NCBI GenBank assembly: GCA_963793245.1
Contig: CAWBZG010000002.1
Coordinates: 806,001-870,000 of the forward strand
Source: CAXBBB01 sp963793245
Lineage (GTDB): Bacteria > Bacteroidota > Rhodothermia > Rhodothermales > BA12
DNA: 64,000 nucleotides
Reading direction: 5' to 3'
The notes under the pieces were generated by a model. That model had not been told where the DNA came from, did not search any database, and saw nothing but the letters and a program-made list of their open reading frames with translations. Of this stretch, positions 53,684 to 61,731 are shown one piece after another. The position numbers and the translations under genes are program-made. The number at the start of each line of letters is the position of its first letter. The first letter of the stretch is position 1.

Positions 53684-54048
53684 CGACGCTCGACGCTGCC
53701 CGCACGTATTGCCTAGGCTTGCCCGGTGTGTCCGAGTACCAGCCGTTCGGCCCGGACAACTTGGTATTTCGCGTCGGAGCCGGAGACAAGCACAAGATGT
53801 TCGCCCTCCTCTCTCTCGACGATGTGCCGCCGCGCATCAACCTCAAGTGTGATCCTGAACGCGCCGTCGATCTACGCGAGACGTACAGTTGCGTCCTGCC
53901 GGGGTACCACATGAACAAGACGCACTGGAATACGGTCGTCCTGAGCGGAGAGGCTCGGGCCGACGAGGTGCAAACATGGATCGAACACAGCCACTCGCTC
54001 GTCTTCTCATCGTTGCCCAAGAAGGTCCAAGCCCTGCTCTCCCAATGA
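53680..54048 (+). CDS. MmcQ/YjbR-family protein
   Basis: 122 residues. Small DNA-binding-like fold (CyaY-like). LGLPGVSEYQPFGPDNLVFRVG, KMFALLSLDD, INLKCDPERAVDLRETY and PGYHMNKTHWNTVVL are the family marks. No enzymatic role is established. The ATG lies inside the PrsW-like stop, and its own stop overlaps the RluA start (ATGA), so three genes are coupled. Confidence 0.88.
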   Translation: MTTLDAARTYCLGLPGVSEYQPFGPDNLVFRVGAGDKHKMFALLSLDDVPPRINLKCDPERAVDLRETYSCVLPGYHMNKTHWNTVVLSGEARADEVQTWIEHSHSLVFSSLPKKVQALLSQ

Positions 54049-54740
54049 GTCGACCTGAACCCCGTGTTCTCTTCTGCGACAACCACCTGTTGGGCATCGT
54101 CAAGCCCGCCGGACTGCTGTCGCAAGAAGACCATACCGGCGATCCCGATGTGCTGACGTGGGCCAAGGCCTACCTAAAAGAGCGATTCGATAAGCCGGGA
54201 AACGTGTTCGTGGGCTTGGTGCATCGGCTGGATCGTCCCGTGTCCGGCGTGATGATGCTGGCGCGGACGAGCAAAGGGGCGAGCCGACTGAGCGCGCAGA
54301 TTCGTGAGCGGGCGGTCGGCAAGCGCTACGTCGCCGCTGTCGAAGGGCGATTGGAAGGAAGCCAGACGCTAGCCGGTTACCTGCGCAAAGACCGGGATCG
54401 GAGCCGCATCGTGTCCAAAGGCGACGCCGATGCCAAAGCCGTCCGCTTGACGTATCGCAGCCTGTGGGCGTCGGATGCGTTCTCTATCGTGGATGTCGAC
54501 TTGGAGACGGGCCGCGCGCACCAGATCCGTGTTCAACTGGCGCAGGCCGGTCATCCACTCGTCGGCGATGGACGCTACGATGCGACCTCCTCCTTTCTAC
54601 CCAAACGCATCGCGCTTCATGCATCGCGGTTCGAGTGCAAGCATCCGACCCGTGACGAGCAGATCGTGCTGTCTGCGTTGCCAGACGACTGGCCCGAACC
54701 CTTCGCCCGGGCGCTTTCTCAGGTCAGCTATTCCGAATGA
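54045..54740 (+). CDS. RluA-family pseudouridine synthase
   Basis: 231 residues. Isomerises uridine in rRNA or tRNA. LGIVKPAGLLSQ at the N-terminus, then FVGLVHRLDRPVSGVM with the catalytic Asp 63, RYVAAVEGRL, VDLETGRAHQIRVQLA and HPLVGDGRYD. Shorter than RluC/RluD, with no S4 domain, as in the RluA/TruC-like subgroup; the target position is not known. Starts in the stop of the upstream gene. Overlaps the convergent PspC gene by 17 bases. Confidence 0.92.
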   Translation: MSRPEPRVLFCDNHLLGIVKPAGLLSQEDHTGDPDVLTWAKAYLKERFDKPGNVFVGLVHRLDRPVSGVMMLARTSKGASRLSAQIRERAVGKRYVAAVEGRLEGSQTLAGYLRKDRDRSRIVSKGDADAKAVRLTYRSLWASDAFSIVDVDLETGRAHQIRVQLAQAGHPLVGDGRYDATSSFLPKRIALHASRFECKHPTRDEQIVLSALPDDWPEPFARALSQVSYSE

Positions 54741-55362
54741 TCGCGATACGTTCTTCTGCGCTCAGCGCCTTGGGTTTGGGCATAAAGATCGCCAGCAGGA
54801 TGTAGAGCGGAATGCTCCAGCCGACCGACGCGACCATCGCCGCTGCCCAGCCGATGCGCACAATCGTAGGATCCCAGCCGAAGTACTCGGCGATGCCACC
54901 CGCCACGCCCGCGACTTTGCGATCGGTGCTCTTGCGCAGCCGACGTTTCTCCTGGCTCAGCTTAGGCGCCATCCCGACGCCATAGCTGCGTCGCGCCTCT
55001 GAGTTGAGCGCTTGGGCGCGGGGCTTGGTACGAGCGCTCGCCGCTAGTGGTGTCGACTTAGGACGGCGCTTGAACAGCCCAAAGCCAATCACGAAGATCA
55101 TCACGCCTGCAATCCAGGGCAGGAGGCTTACCAGTCCGCTCACGTAAATGCCGCTTACGCCCATCTGCTGCAAGATGTAGAGCGCGCCGACGCCCATCAT
55201 CCCCATACCCGCGACCGTCGCCAGGTTGACTTTGGATTGGGGACGCTCTTCCTCCTTGAACAGCACCTGCTCCAACTCGGCATCCGAGAAGCGGTCGATG
55301 GCGTCCAGGTCGTCGGTGAGCGAGGAGCCGTAGGAGGAGGCGGAGCGAGTGCGAGTGGACAT
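54724..55362 (-). CDS. PspC-domain membrane protein
   Basis: 212 residues. N-terminal soluble, acidic segment, then two membrane helices (IYVSGLVSLLPWIAGVMIFVIGFGLFK), a basic linker, and a C-terminal PspC domain: LRKSTDRKVAGVAGGIAEYFGWDPTIVRIGWAAAMVASVGWSIPLYILLAIFMPK. PspC proteins sense envelope stress in phage-shock systems; no PspA or PspB is seen here. The 17-base overlap with the rluA-family gene is convergent. Confidence 0.88.
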   Translation of the reverse strand: MSTRTRSASSYGSSLTDDLDAIDRFSDAELEQVLFKEEERPQSKVNLATVAGMGMMGVGALYILQQMGVSGIYVSGLVSLLPWIAGVMIFVIGFGLFKRRPKSTPLAASARTKPRAQALNSEARRSYGVGMAPKLSQEKRRLRKSTDRKVAGVAGGIAEYFGWDPTIVRIGWAAAMVASVGWSIPLYILLAIFMPKPKALSAEERIAIIRNS

Positions 55363-55407
55363 AAAGCGCGGCGGGCAAGAGCGAGCGGGGCCGGTTCGAG
55401 AGTGTGT

Positions 55408-56010
55408 CTAACCAGATACGGCAGGAGGCGCGCCGGGTTGCACCGTCGGCAAGTTGCGAGCCTGAGTCCACAAGCAAAAGCGATCCGTCACGATCAGGTC
55501 GACAGGGGCGTCGTGCGGCTCAGATGGTAGGCAAGGAGCGATGCAGCCCGATGCGATAGGAAAGACGCGTGTTGCGTTCGGAAAGCGAGCGAGAAGCGCG
55601 TCGTAAAACCCCCCGCCATACCCCAGCCGACTGCCCGACGGACTAGCGGCGAGGCCGGGAAGGATAATTGCGTCTGGAGGTGGGGCGAGGGGAGTGGTAG
55701 GTCCCGGTTCGAGGATCCCGTATTGCGTATCGGCGATCAGTTCGTCGCTTGGCTGCCACGTGTGAAACGCTAGACTTCTAAAGCCATCGATTCGAGGAAG
55801 TGCGATAGTGACCTCTCGCTCGGCGAGTTGGGCGAAGGCCGGGAGCAAGTCCAGTTCGCCGCGCGACGGGTCGGGGGCGTAGGCGTAGACGGTTGAGCCA
55901 TCGACTAGCGATAGGAGCGAGTGGCCGATGCGTCGCGAAGCTTGGGGCGCCGTTCGCTGTCGTTGCCGCCTGGCCCAGGAGCGCGCGTCGCGTTTGGAAA
56001 GGAGGTGCAT
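55408..56010 (-). CDS. 5-formyltetrahydrofolate cyclo-ligase family protein
   Basis: 200 residues. Converts 5-formyl-THF to 5,10-methenyl-THF with ATP. SKRDARSWARRQRQRTAP at the N-terminus, then ALPRIDGFRSLAFHTW, YGILEPGP, PDAIILPGLAASPSGSRLGYGGGFYDALLARF and DLIVTDRF. The motif order is that of MTHFS, and the length is normal. It is divergent from ffh (start 56162), with a 151-base gap. Confidence 0.9.
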   Translation of the reverse strand: MHLLSKRDARSWARRQRQRTAPQASRRIGHSLLSLVDGSTVYAYAPDPSRGELDLLPAFAQLAEREVTIALPRIDGFRSLAFHTWQPSDELIADTQYGILEPGPTTPLAPPPDAIILPGLAASPSGSRLGYGGGFYDALLARFPNATRVFPIASGCIAPCLPSEPHDAPVDLIVTDRFCLWTQARNLPTVQPGAPPAVSG

Positions 56011-56161
56011 CGGGTTTCACGACTGCTTCGCCTCCTATCCGCTAGGAGAGCCGTATTATGTGATTCTGCCCGAACGGAAACCGAGCAGGGTACAGCTTCT
56101 GCTCCGCCCGCTCATCCGGCCTCATCGCCGGTCCACCCCTTTCAACTCCCCTCCGGCATCC

Positions 56162-57523
56162 ATGTTTGATAGTCTTTCCGACAAGTTAGAAGACGCCCTC
56201 AAGTCCGTCCAGGGCAAAGGGAAGATCAACGAACTCAACGTCGCCGAGACGATGCGCGAAGTGCGGCGCGCGCTCCTCGCTGCCGACGTGAATTACGACG
56301 TAGCCCGCGAGTTCACCGCGCGCGTCAAGGAAGAAGCACTGGGCGAAAAAGTGCTCACCGCCGTCGACCCCGGCCAGCAGTTAGTCAAGATCGTCTACGA
56401 CGAACTCGTCCACTTCATGGGCGGGCAGCAGGTCGGCATCGCCAGCAACCCCAAACCGCCGACGGTCATCCTCGTCGCCGGACTCCAGGGTTCGGGTAAG
56501 ACGACGTTCTGCGGCAAGCTCGCGCTCCACCTCAAAGGCAAGGGCAAGAACCCAATGCTCGCCGCTGCCGACGTATACCGTCCGGCTGCCGTCGATCAGC
56601 TCAAGACGCTCGCCGCTCAGGTTGGCGTGCCGGTCCATAGCGTATTGGGCGACGATGGGCAGCCACTCAAAGACGCCGTAAGGGTAGCGACAGAAGCTGT
56701 TCAGCAGGCCCGCAAACAGGCACGCGACGTGCTCATCATCGACACCGCCGGTCGCCTGCACGTCGACGAGGAAATGATGCGAGAGGTTGAGGCCATCAAG
56801 CGCGCCGTCAATCCCGACGAAATCCTGTTCGTCGTCGACTCGATGACGGGGCAGGACGCGGTCAATACGGCCAAGTCATTTAACGACCGACTCGACTTCG
56901 ACGGAGTCGTCCTCACCAAGCTCGACGGCGATACGCGCGGCGGCGCCGCTTTGTCGATCCGCAGCGTCGTCGAGAAGCCGATCAAGTTTGCCTCGACCGG
57001 CGAAAAGCTCGACGCTCTGACGCCGTTCTACCCGGACCGCATGGCGCAGCGCATCCTCGGAATGGGCGACGTGATTTCGTTCGTCGAGAAGGCGCAGGAT
57101 CAGTACGACGAAGCCCAGGCCGAGCGACTGCAGAAAAAGATCAAGTCGGCCCAGTTCGACCTAGAAGACTTTCTGGAGCAGTTGCAGAAGATCAAGTCGA
57201 TGGGCAGCATCGGCGATCTGCTCGGCATGATCCCCGGACTGGGCAAGCAGGTCAAGGACCTGGAAGTCGAAGAAGACGCGTTCAAGCACATCGAGGCCAT
57301 CATTCGCTCGATGACCGTCGAAGAGCGCCGCAACCCCGGTCTGCTCAACGGCAGCCGCCGACGCCGCATCGCGCGTGGATCGGGCCAGCAGGTCCGCGAC
57401 GTGAACCAGCTTCTCAAGCAGTTCGAGGACATGAAGAAGATGATGAAGACCGTCACCAAACTCGCCGGCAAAGGCCGACAGATCGACCTGGGTTCGCTCA
57501 TGGGCGGACTCGGCGGTCGCTGA
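56162..57523 (+). CDS. ffh: Signal recognition particle protein Ffh
   Basis: 453 residues. GTPase of the SRP that brings signal-anchored nascent proteins to FtsY and the Sec translocon. N domain (MFDSLSDKLEDALKSVQGKGKI), G1 GLQGSGKTTFCGKLA, DVYRPAAVDQL, DTAGRL (G3), TKLDGDTRGGAALSIRSV (G4), FASTGEKLDALTPFYP, then the Met-rich M domain (FEDMKKMMKTVTKLAGKGRQ, LIGMIPG-type loop as LLGMIPGLGKQ). First gene of the run to rplS. Start ATG with ACCCCTTTCAACTCCCC upstream, no Shine-Dalgarno. Confidence 0.97.
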   Translation: MFDSLSDKLEDALKSVQGKGKINELNVAETMREVRRALLAADVNYDVAREFTARVKEEALGEKVLTAVDPGQQLVKIVYDELVHFMGGQQVGIASNPKPPTVILVAGLQGSGKTTFCGKLALHLKGKGKNPMLAAADVYRPAAVDQLKTLAAQVGVPVHSVLGDDGQPLKDAVRVATEAVQQARKQARDVLIIDTAGRLHVDEEMMREVEAIKRAVNPDEILFVVDSMTGQDAVNTAKSFNDRLDFDGVVLTKLDGDTRGGAALSIRSVVEKPIKFASTGEKLDALTPFYPDRMAQRILGMGDVISFVEKAQDQYDEAQAERLQKKIKSAQFDLEDFLEQLQKIKSMGSIGDLLGMIPGLGKQVKDLEVEEDAFKHIEAIIRSMTVEERRNPGLLNGSRRRRIARGSGQQVRDVNQLLKQFEDMKKMMKTVTKLAGKGRQIDLGSLMGGLGGR

Positions 57524-57554
57524 TCCGAGCTTCACACGCATAACCATCGCCAAC

Positions 57555-57582
57555 GTAAGGGGGATTCATGAATCCCCCTTAC
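57555..57582. repeat. Perfect 28-bp palindrome between ffh and rpsP
   Basis: GTAAGGGGGATTCA followed by its exact reverse complement TGAATCCCCCTTAC, with no spacer. It lies 31 bases after the ffh stop and 43 before rpsP. A transcript would fold into a strong hairpin that could reduce read-through, stabilise the upstream end, or be a dispersed palindrome. No T tract follows. Confidence 0.7.
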
Positions 57583-57625
57583 TGCCGCATCTCCAACTTA
57601 CTCACTACACTCAACCCCAACACAC

Positions 57626-58441
57626 ATGGCCGTTTCGCTCCGCCTTCGCCGCATGGGACGCCGCAAGCGCCCCGTCTACGCGATCGTCGCTGCCGACAGC
57701 AGAAGCCCGCGCGACGGGCGCTACATCGAAGATCTGGGCCGCTACGACCCGGTCGAGAAAGTAGCCAAGATTACCGTCAACCACGAGCGCGCGCTGTACT
57801 GGCTCACCGTCGGCGCGCAGCCGTCGCACACGGTCCGCAACATCTTGAGCACGCAGGGTGTGCTGCTCGGCTTCTCGATGACCCGCAAGGGCGCGTCGGC
57901 TGAAGAGGTCGACGCCGCTATGACGGCCCACCGCGAAGGCAAGACGTTGGGCAAAGAGAAGACGACTGCCAAAGAGCGCACGCGCAAAGCGATGGAGTCT
58001 GAGAAGGCCGACGCCGCCAAGCGCGCCGCCGAACTCGCCGAAGCGCGCAAGGAAGAGGAAGCCCGCATCGCCGCTGAGAAGAAAGCCGCCGATGACGCCG
58101 CTGCCGCCGAGCGCCTCGCCGCTCAGGAAGCTGCCAAGGCCGAGCAGGAAGCCGTTAACGCCGAGACCGTAGCCGCCGAAGGGGGAGACGCTCCCGCCGA
58201 GACGCCTGCCGTCGAAGCCGCTCCTGTCGCTGAGACCACCGAAGCACCTGCTGCAGCAGAAGCGACGGAAGCCGCCGAAGCATCGACGCCCGTCGTCGAT
58301 GCCGAAGATGCTCCCAAGCCTGCCGCCGATGTCGACGTGGCCGAAGGCGAAGCCTCGCAGCCCGAAGTGATCTCCGAAGAGACGCCCGAGTCTGCCGACG
58401 CGCCTGCCGCTGACGATTCCACCGAAGAGAAGGCCGCGTAA
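57626..58441 (+). CDS. rpsP: 30S ribosomal protein S16 with long acidic/Ala-rich C-terminal extension
   Basis: 271 residues against about 80-180 in usual S16. The core is normal (MAVSLRLRRMGRRKRPVYAI, DGRYIEDLGRYDP, RALYWLTVGAQPSHTVRNIL). From about residue 100 an alpha-helical Lys/Glu/Ala segment (KERTRKAMESEKADAAKRAAELAE) follows, and then an unstructured Ala/Glu/Pro/Thr-rich acidic tail to the end. The extension could contact neighbouring ribosomal proteins; role unknown. In the ffh-rpsP-rimM-trmD-rplS order. Confidence 0.95.
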   Translation: MAVSLRLRRMGRRKRPVYAIVAADSRSPRDGRYIEDLGRYDPVEKVAKITVNHERALYWLTVGAQPSHTVRNILSTQGVLLGFSMTRKGASAEEVDAAMTAHREGKTLGKEKTTAKERTRKAMESEKADAAKRAAELAEARKEEEARIAAEKKAADDAAAAERLAAQEAAKAEQEAVNAETVAAEGGDAPAETPAVEAAPVAETTEAPAAAEATEAAEASTPVVDAEDAPKPAADVDVAEGEASQPEVISEETPESADAPAADDSTEEKAA

Positions 58442-58474
58442 GCTGCCGACCTCTCTGTTCTTTTACGTATTGCT

Positions 58475-59056
58475 GTGACTCCACAGGACGAAACGCCCCC
58501 GGACGAAACGCATCCAAACGGTTCGGTCTCGCCGGACGATCTGATCCTCGTCGGTCGTGCCTTCAAACCGCACGGCGTCGATGGGACGATCAAGGTCATC
58601 CCTGAAACCGACGATCCCGCCGCGCTTGCTGATTTAGAAGTGCTCTATTTGGGGCGCGATTCCGAGTCTGCCACTGCGCGACGCGTTGACGCGATGCGGG
58701 CCATGACGTCGAGCAAAGGATTGACGCTGTTGATCCAGTTCGACGGCATCGACACGCCCGAAGATGCGGCTGGTCTGCGTGGTCTGGGCGTGTATGCGCC
58801 TCAGTCGCTACTTCCGCTCAATGAGGGCGAATACTTCCTTCACGATCTCGTCGGTCTCGACGTGATCGACGAGGAGGGAAGCGCTCTCGGGACGGTCGCC
58901 GACGTGTACGACACGGACGCGCACCTGATCTATGGTGTGCGCCTGCCCGACGGACGCGAAGCGCTCGTGCCGGACGTGGACGCATTCGTGGTCGATCTCG
59001 ACATGGACGCGCGCACTCTGGTGCTGCGCCCCATCGAAGGATTGCTCGACGCTTGA
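58475..59056 (+). CDS. rimM: Ribosome maturation factor RimM
   Basis: 193 residues. Binds S19 and assists 30S head assembly. ILVGRAFKPHGVDGTIKVIPETDDP (N domain), FDGIDTPEDAAGLRGLGVY, EYFLHDLVGLDVIDEEG (PRC-barrel, EGEYFLHDL.G) and REALVPDVDAFVVDLD. Starts at GTG 58475 (MTPQDETPPD, with an acidic/proline lead-in). The stop is 10 bases before the trmD start. Confidence 0.94.
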   Translation: MTPQDETPPDETHPNGSVSPDDLILVGRAFKPHGVDGTIKVIPETDDPAALADLEVLYLGRDSESATARRVDAMRAMTSSKGLTLLIQFDGIDTPEDAAGLRGLGVYAPQSLLPLNEGEYFLHDLVGLDVIDEEGSALGTVADVYDTDAHLIYGVRLPDGREALVPDVDAFVVDLDMDARTLVLRPIEGLLDA

Positions 59057-59066
59057 CCTGCTGATC

Positions 59067-59759
59067 GTGCTCCACATCGACTTCGTCACCGCCCTGCCGG
59101 ACTTGGTTCGGCCCTACCTCGGCCAGAGTATTCTCGGGCGGGCGGTAGCGGGCGGTCACGTCGCGTTCGATGTGCACGACCTGCGCGACTATGCGACCGA
59201 CAAACACCGCAAAGTCGACGACTATCCGTTTGGCGGCGGCGCTGGAATGGTGCTCAAACCTGAGCCGATTCTGGGTTGCTACGAAGCGATTCAGGCCGAC
59301 GCCAAAGCCAACGATCAGTCGATTGACGAGGTGATCTACCTGTCGCCCGATGGCGAGATGATCTCGCAGAGCATGGCGTCCGAACTCTCGCAGGTCGGAC
59401 GCGTCGTGATGCTCTGTGGTCATTACAAAGGTGTCGACCAGCGCGTGCGCGATCTGATCGTGACACGTGAGGTGTCGCTCGGCGACTTCGTGCTTTCGGG
59501 CGGCGAACTGCCTGCGCTCGTCCTCGCCGATGCGATGGTGCGGCTCGTCCCGGGCGTGCTTGGAAACGCGCAGTCTGCCCTGAGCGATTCGTTCATGGAC
59601 GGACTGCTCGATGCGCCTTCGTACACGCGTCCCGCTACGTTTCGCGGTCTCGAAGTCCCCGCCGTCCTCCGGTCGGGTGACCACGGTGCCATCGACGCGT
59701 GGCGAGACGATCAACGCCTCGCCAAAACGCGCGAACGTCGTCCCGATCTGCTGGATTGA
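59067..59759 (+). CDS. trmD: tRNA (guanine37-N1)-methyltransferase
   Basis: 230 residues. SPOUT enzyme that makes m1G37 beside the anticodon and so prevents +1 frameshifting. LHIDFVTALPDLVRPYL, then GHVAFDVHDLRDYATDKHRKVDDYPFGGGAGMV (the substrate-guiding loop), YLSPDGEMI, MLCGHYKGVDQRVRDL, EVSLGDFVLSGGELPALVLADAMVRLVPGVLGN and PSYTRPATFRGLEVP. The start is GTG 59067; no ATG is closer. Cotranscribed with rimM and rplS. Confidence 0.94.
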   Translation: MLHIDFVTALPDLVRPYLGQSILGRAVAGGHVAFDVHDLRDYATDKHRKVDDYPFGGGAGMVLKPEPILGCYEAIQADAKANDQSIDEVIYLSPDGEMISQSMASELSQVGRVVMLCGHYKGVDQRVRDLIVTREVSLGDFVLSGGELPALVLADAMVRLVPGVLGNAQSALSDSFMDGLLDAPSYTRPATFRGLEVPAVLRSGDHGAIDAWRDDQRLAKTRERRPDLLD

Positions 59760-59860
59760 TACCGCACAATCCGAGCGATTCGTGAATCGCATCTACGCTC
59801 AATCCGGCACACAGCAACACTCTTTTTTCTCACACGCTTTCAAACCAAAAGGTGCTCTCC

Positions 59861-60220
59861 ATGGCTACCGATGCTATTTCCCTCATTCAGGCGACGCAAC
59901 AGCGCGACGACCTGCCCTCGTTTAACCCCGGCGACACGCTGGCCGTTCACGTCCGCGTCGTCGAGGGCGACAAGGAGCGTATCCAGGTCTTCCAGGGCGT
60001 CGTGATCTCGATGCGCAACGGCGCCGGTGGCACGTTCAAAGTGCGCAAGGTGTCCAACGGCATCGGCGTCGAGCGTACGTTCCCGATGAACACGCCCCGC
60101 GTCGCCAAGATCGAAGTCGTTCAGGCTGGCCGCGTTCGTCGCGCCAAGCTGTTCTACCTCCGCGACCGCAAAGGCAAGGCCGCTCGCATCAAGCCGAAGC
60201 GTCGCGACGCCAAGGCGTAA
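59861..60220 (+). CDS. rplS: 50S ribosomal protein L19 (bL19)
   Basis: 119 residues. At the 30S-50S interface. LPSFNPGDTLAVHVRVVEGDKERIQVFQGVVIS, the loop RNGAGGTFKVRKVSNGIGVERTFP and the basic tail RVRRAKLFYLRDRKGKAARIK. ATG 59861 (MATDAIS) is preferred over an in-frame GTG at 59852. Last gene of the operon; a terminator follows 22 bases after the stop. Confidence 0.97.
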   Translation: MATDAISLIQATQQRDDLPSFNPGDTLAVHVRVVEGDKERIQVFQGVVISMRNGAGGTFKVRKVSNGIGVERTFPMNTPRVAKIEVVQAGRVRRAKLFYLRDRKGKAARIKPKRRDAKA

Positions 60221-60241
60221 CACGCCCCACCGTTCAGATCG

Positions 60242-60277
60242 AACCTTGTCATGTCTCCGCGATATGACAAGGTTTTT
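60242..60277 (+). terminator. Terminator of the ffh-rplS operon
   Basis: AACCTTGTCAT / ATGACAAGGTT around an 11-base loop, followed by TTT and then CGT. Strong stem with a short T run, 22 bases past the rplS stop and 12 bases before the next gene. Confidence 0.9.
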
Positions 60278-60288
60278 CGTACCCGCCC

Positions 60289-61167
60289 ATGACCTTCCGC
60301 TTCGCCCTTCCCGACGCCTCGCTCGTCGACTTGCTCGCCGACGTACTCACGTCGCAGGGTAACGAGGTGATGCGGATGCCGGACGCGGAGATCCGTGCTG
60401 CGCTCGACAACGACCAATGCGACATCGGCCTGATGCCGACGATCACACTCATTCAGCAGGCGGACGATTTCGAGGCGCTGGGCGGCGGTGCCGTCGCAAC
60501 GTGGGGCAACCCCTACGTTCGGCTGCTGCTATCGGGCGAACTGTCCGACCCGGTCAAGACGTTGGCGTTCAACCCTGCGGACTTGCAGGCAGCGCTAGCG
60601 GCGACGCTCATCTTGCGCGAGCACTATGGGCAGAAGCCGGTTCTCGTCCCGCGCCCTGCCGTCACGTCGGCTGATCTGGGCACGGCGGATGCGGTCGTGC
60701 TCACCGGAGCGCACGCGCTCGACGCGCCGGACGGCGTGCTGGCGCTCGATCTGTCGCAGGAGTGGTACGAGCTGGCGAACTATCCGATGGTGTGGTACCT
60801 GTTCGCTGTTCCGAGCGGCAATGCGACCGAAGTCCACCGCGATGCCGTCGTCGCTGCCGTCTCGCAGGCCGACCCGATGCGTGCCGATCACGCGCTGAGT
60901 CCCAACCGGACGCCTGAGATGGCGCACTTCTACGAGCACAGCCTGAGCTATCGCTGGGACGATCTGGCGACGGCGAGCTTGACCGAGTGGAGCGACTACC
61001 TGTTTCAGTCCGGCGTGCTGCCCGATCCGTCCTACGTCGCGGTTGCTTCGTTCGCGAGCGACATCGACGAGGAGGACGAAGAGGAATCCGATAACAGAGA
61101 CTCGCGCGACGATAATCAGTCGTTCGAGGACACCGGCTTCTACGACGATCTACCCGACGAGGACTAG
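60289..61167 (+). CDS. MqnA-like protein (menaquinone futalosine-pathway family)
   Basis: 292 residues. Substrate-binding-protein fold: MRMPDAEIRAALDNDQCDIGLMPTITLIQQ, LLLSGELSDPVKTLAFNP, LRTLIL-like ALAATLILREHYGQKPVLVPRP, VVLTGAHALDAPDG and LDLSQEWYELANYPMVWYLF. The MqnA family dehydrates chorismate to 3-enolpyruvoyl-benzoate, but MqnD-like relatives exist, and sequence alone cannot separate them here. An acidic tail of about 35 residues (EEDEEESDNRDSRDDN) is unusual. Two bases before smpB. Confidence 0.75.
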   Translation: MTFRFALPDASLVDLLADVLTSQGNEVMRMPDAEIRAALDNDQCDIGLMPTITLIQQADDFEALGGGAVATWGNPYVRLLLSGELSDPVKTLAFNPADLQAALAATLILREHYGQKPVLVPRPAVTSADLGTADAVVLTGAHALDAPDGVLALDLSQEWYELANYPMVWYLFAVPSGNATEVHRDAVVAAVSQADPMRADHALSPNRTPEMAHFYEHSLSYRWDDLATASLTEWSDYLFQSGVLPDPSYVAVASFASDIDEEDEEESDNRDSRDDNQSFEDTGFYDDLPDED

Positions 61168-61168
61168 C

Positions 61169-61625
61169 ATGGCCAAAGGAGAGAAGACCATCGTCACCAA
61201 CCGCAAAGCGCGGTTTGAATACGCCATCGAGGACGAACTCGAAGCGGGGATTTCGCTGCTCGGTACCGAAGTCAAGTCGCTGCGCGATGGAAAGGCCAAC
61301 CTGCAGGAGGCGTACTGCGAGTTCAAAGGCCAGAGCCTGTTTCTCCGTCACCTGCACATCGCGCCCTACACGTTTGGCTCGTACAACAATCACGACGAAG
61401 TCCGCCCGCGTCAGCTGCTGATGCACCGGGCCGAACTCGACAAGTGGAGCAAAGCCGTCTCGCAGAAAGGGCTACACCATCGTCCCGCTGCGCGTCTACT
61501 TCAAAGAGGGTAAATGCAAGGTCCGCATCGGGCTGGGTAAGGGCAAGAAGCTGCACGACAAGCGCCAAGCCATCGCCGAACGCGATAGCAAACGCCGCAT
61601 CGACCGGGCAGCCTCAGACCGGTAA
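61169..61625 (+). CDS. smpB: SsrA-binding protein SmpB (frameshifted)
   Basis: Delivers tmRNA to stalled ribosomes. Begins MAKGEKTIVTNRKARFEYAIED, then LEAGISLLGTEVKSLRDGKANLQEAYCEF, HIAPYTFGSYNNHDEVRPRQLLMHR and KWSKAVSQKG. The reading frame then breaks. Shortening the run at 61469-61471 from three G to two restores YTIVPLRVYFKEGKCKVRIGL, GKGKKLHDKRQAIAERDSKRR and the stop at 61625, 151 residues. Starts two bases after the MqnA-like stop. Almost certainly functional in the living cell. Confidence 0.93.
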
Positions 61626-61731
61626 TCCTCCGCAACTTTCGCAGCGTCGGAGTCACGTCCTGCCCCTGTACCGCCGTTATATATGACGGCGCTTCGGCGT
61701 CGATCAAGGCGTCTATCTAAATCTCCCACCC

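Noticed and set aside
59067..59759. Link between trmD and the many +1 frameshifts (loss of m1G37 raises +1 slippage)
   Set aside because: trmD is intact with all motifs, and the extra bases do not sit at CCC codons in a fixed phase, so it gives no support for recoding.
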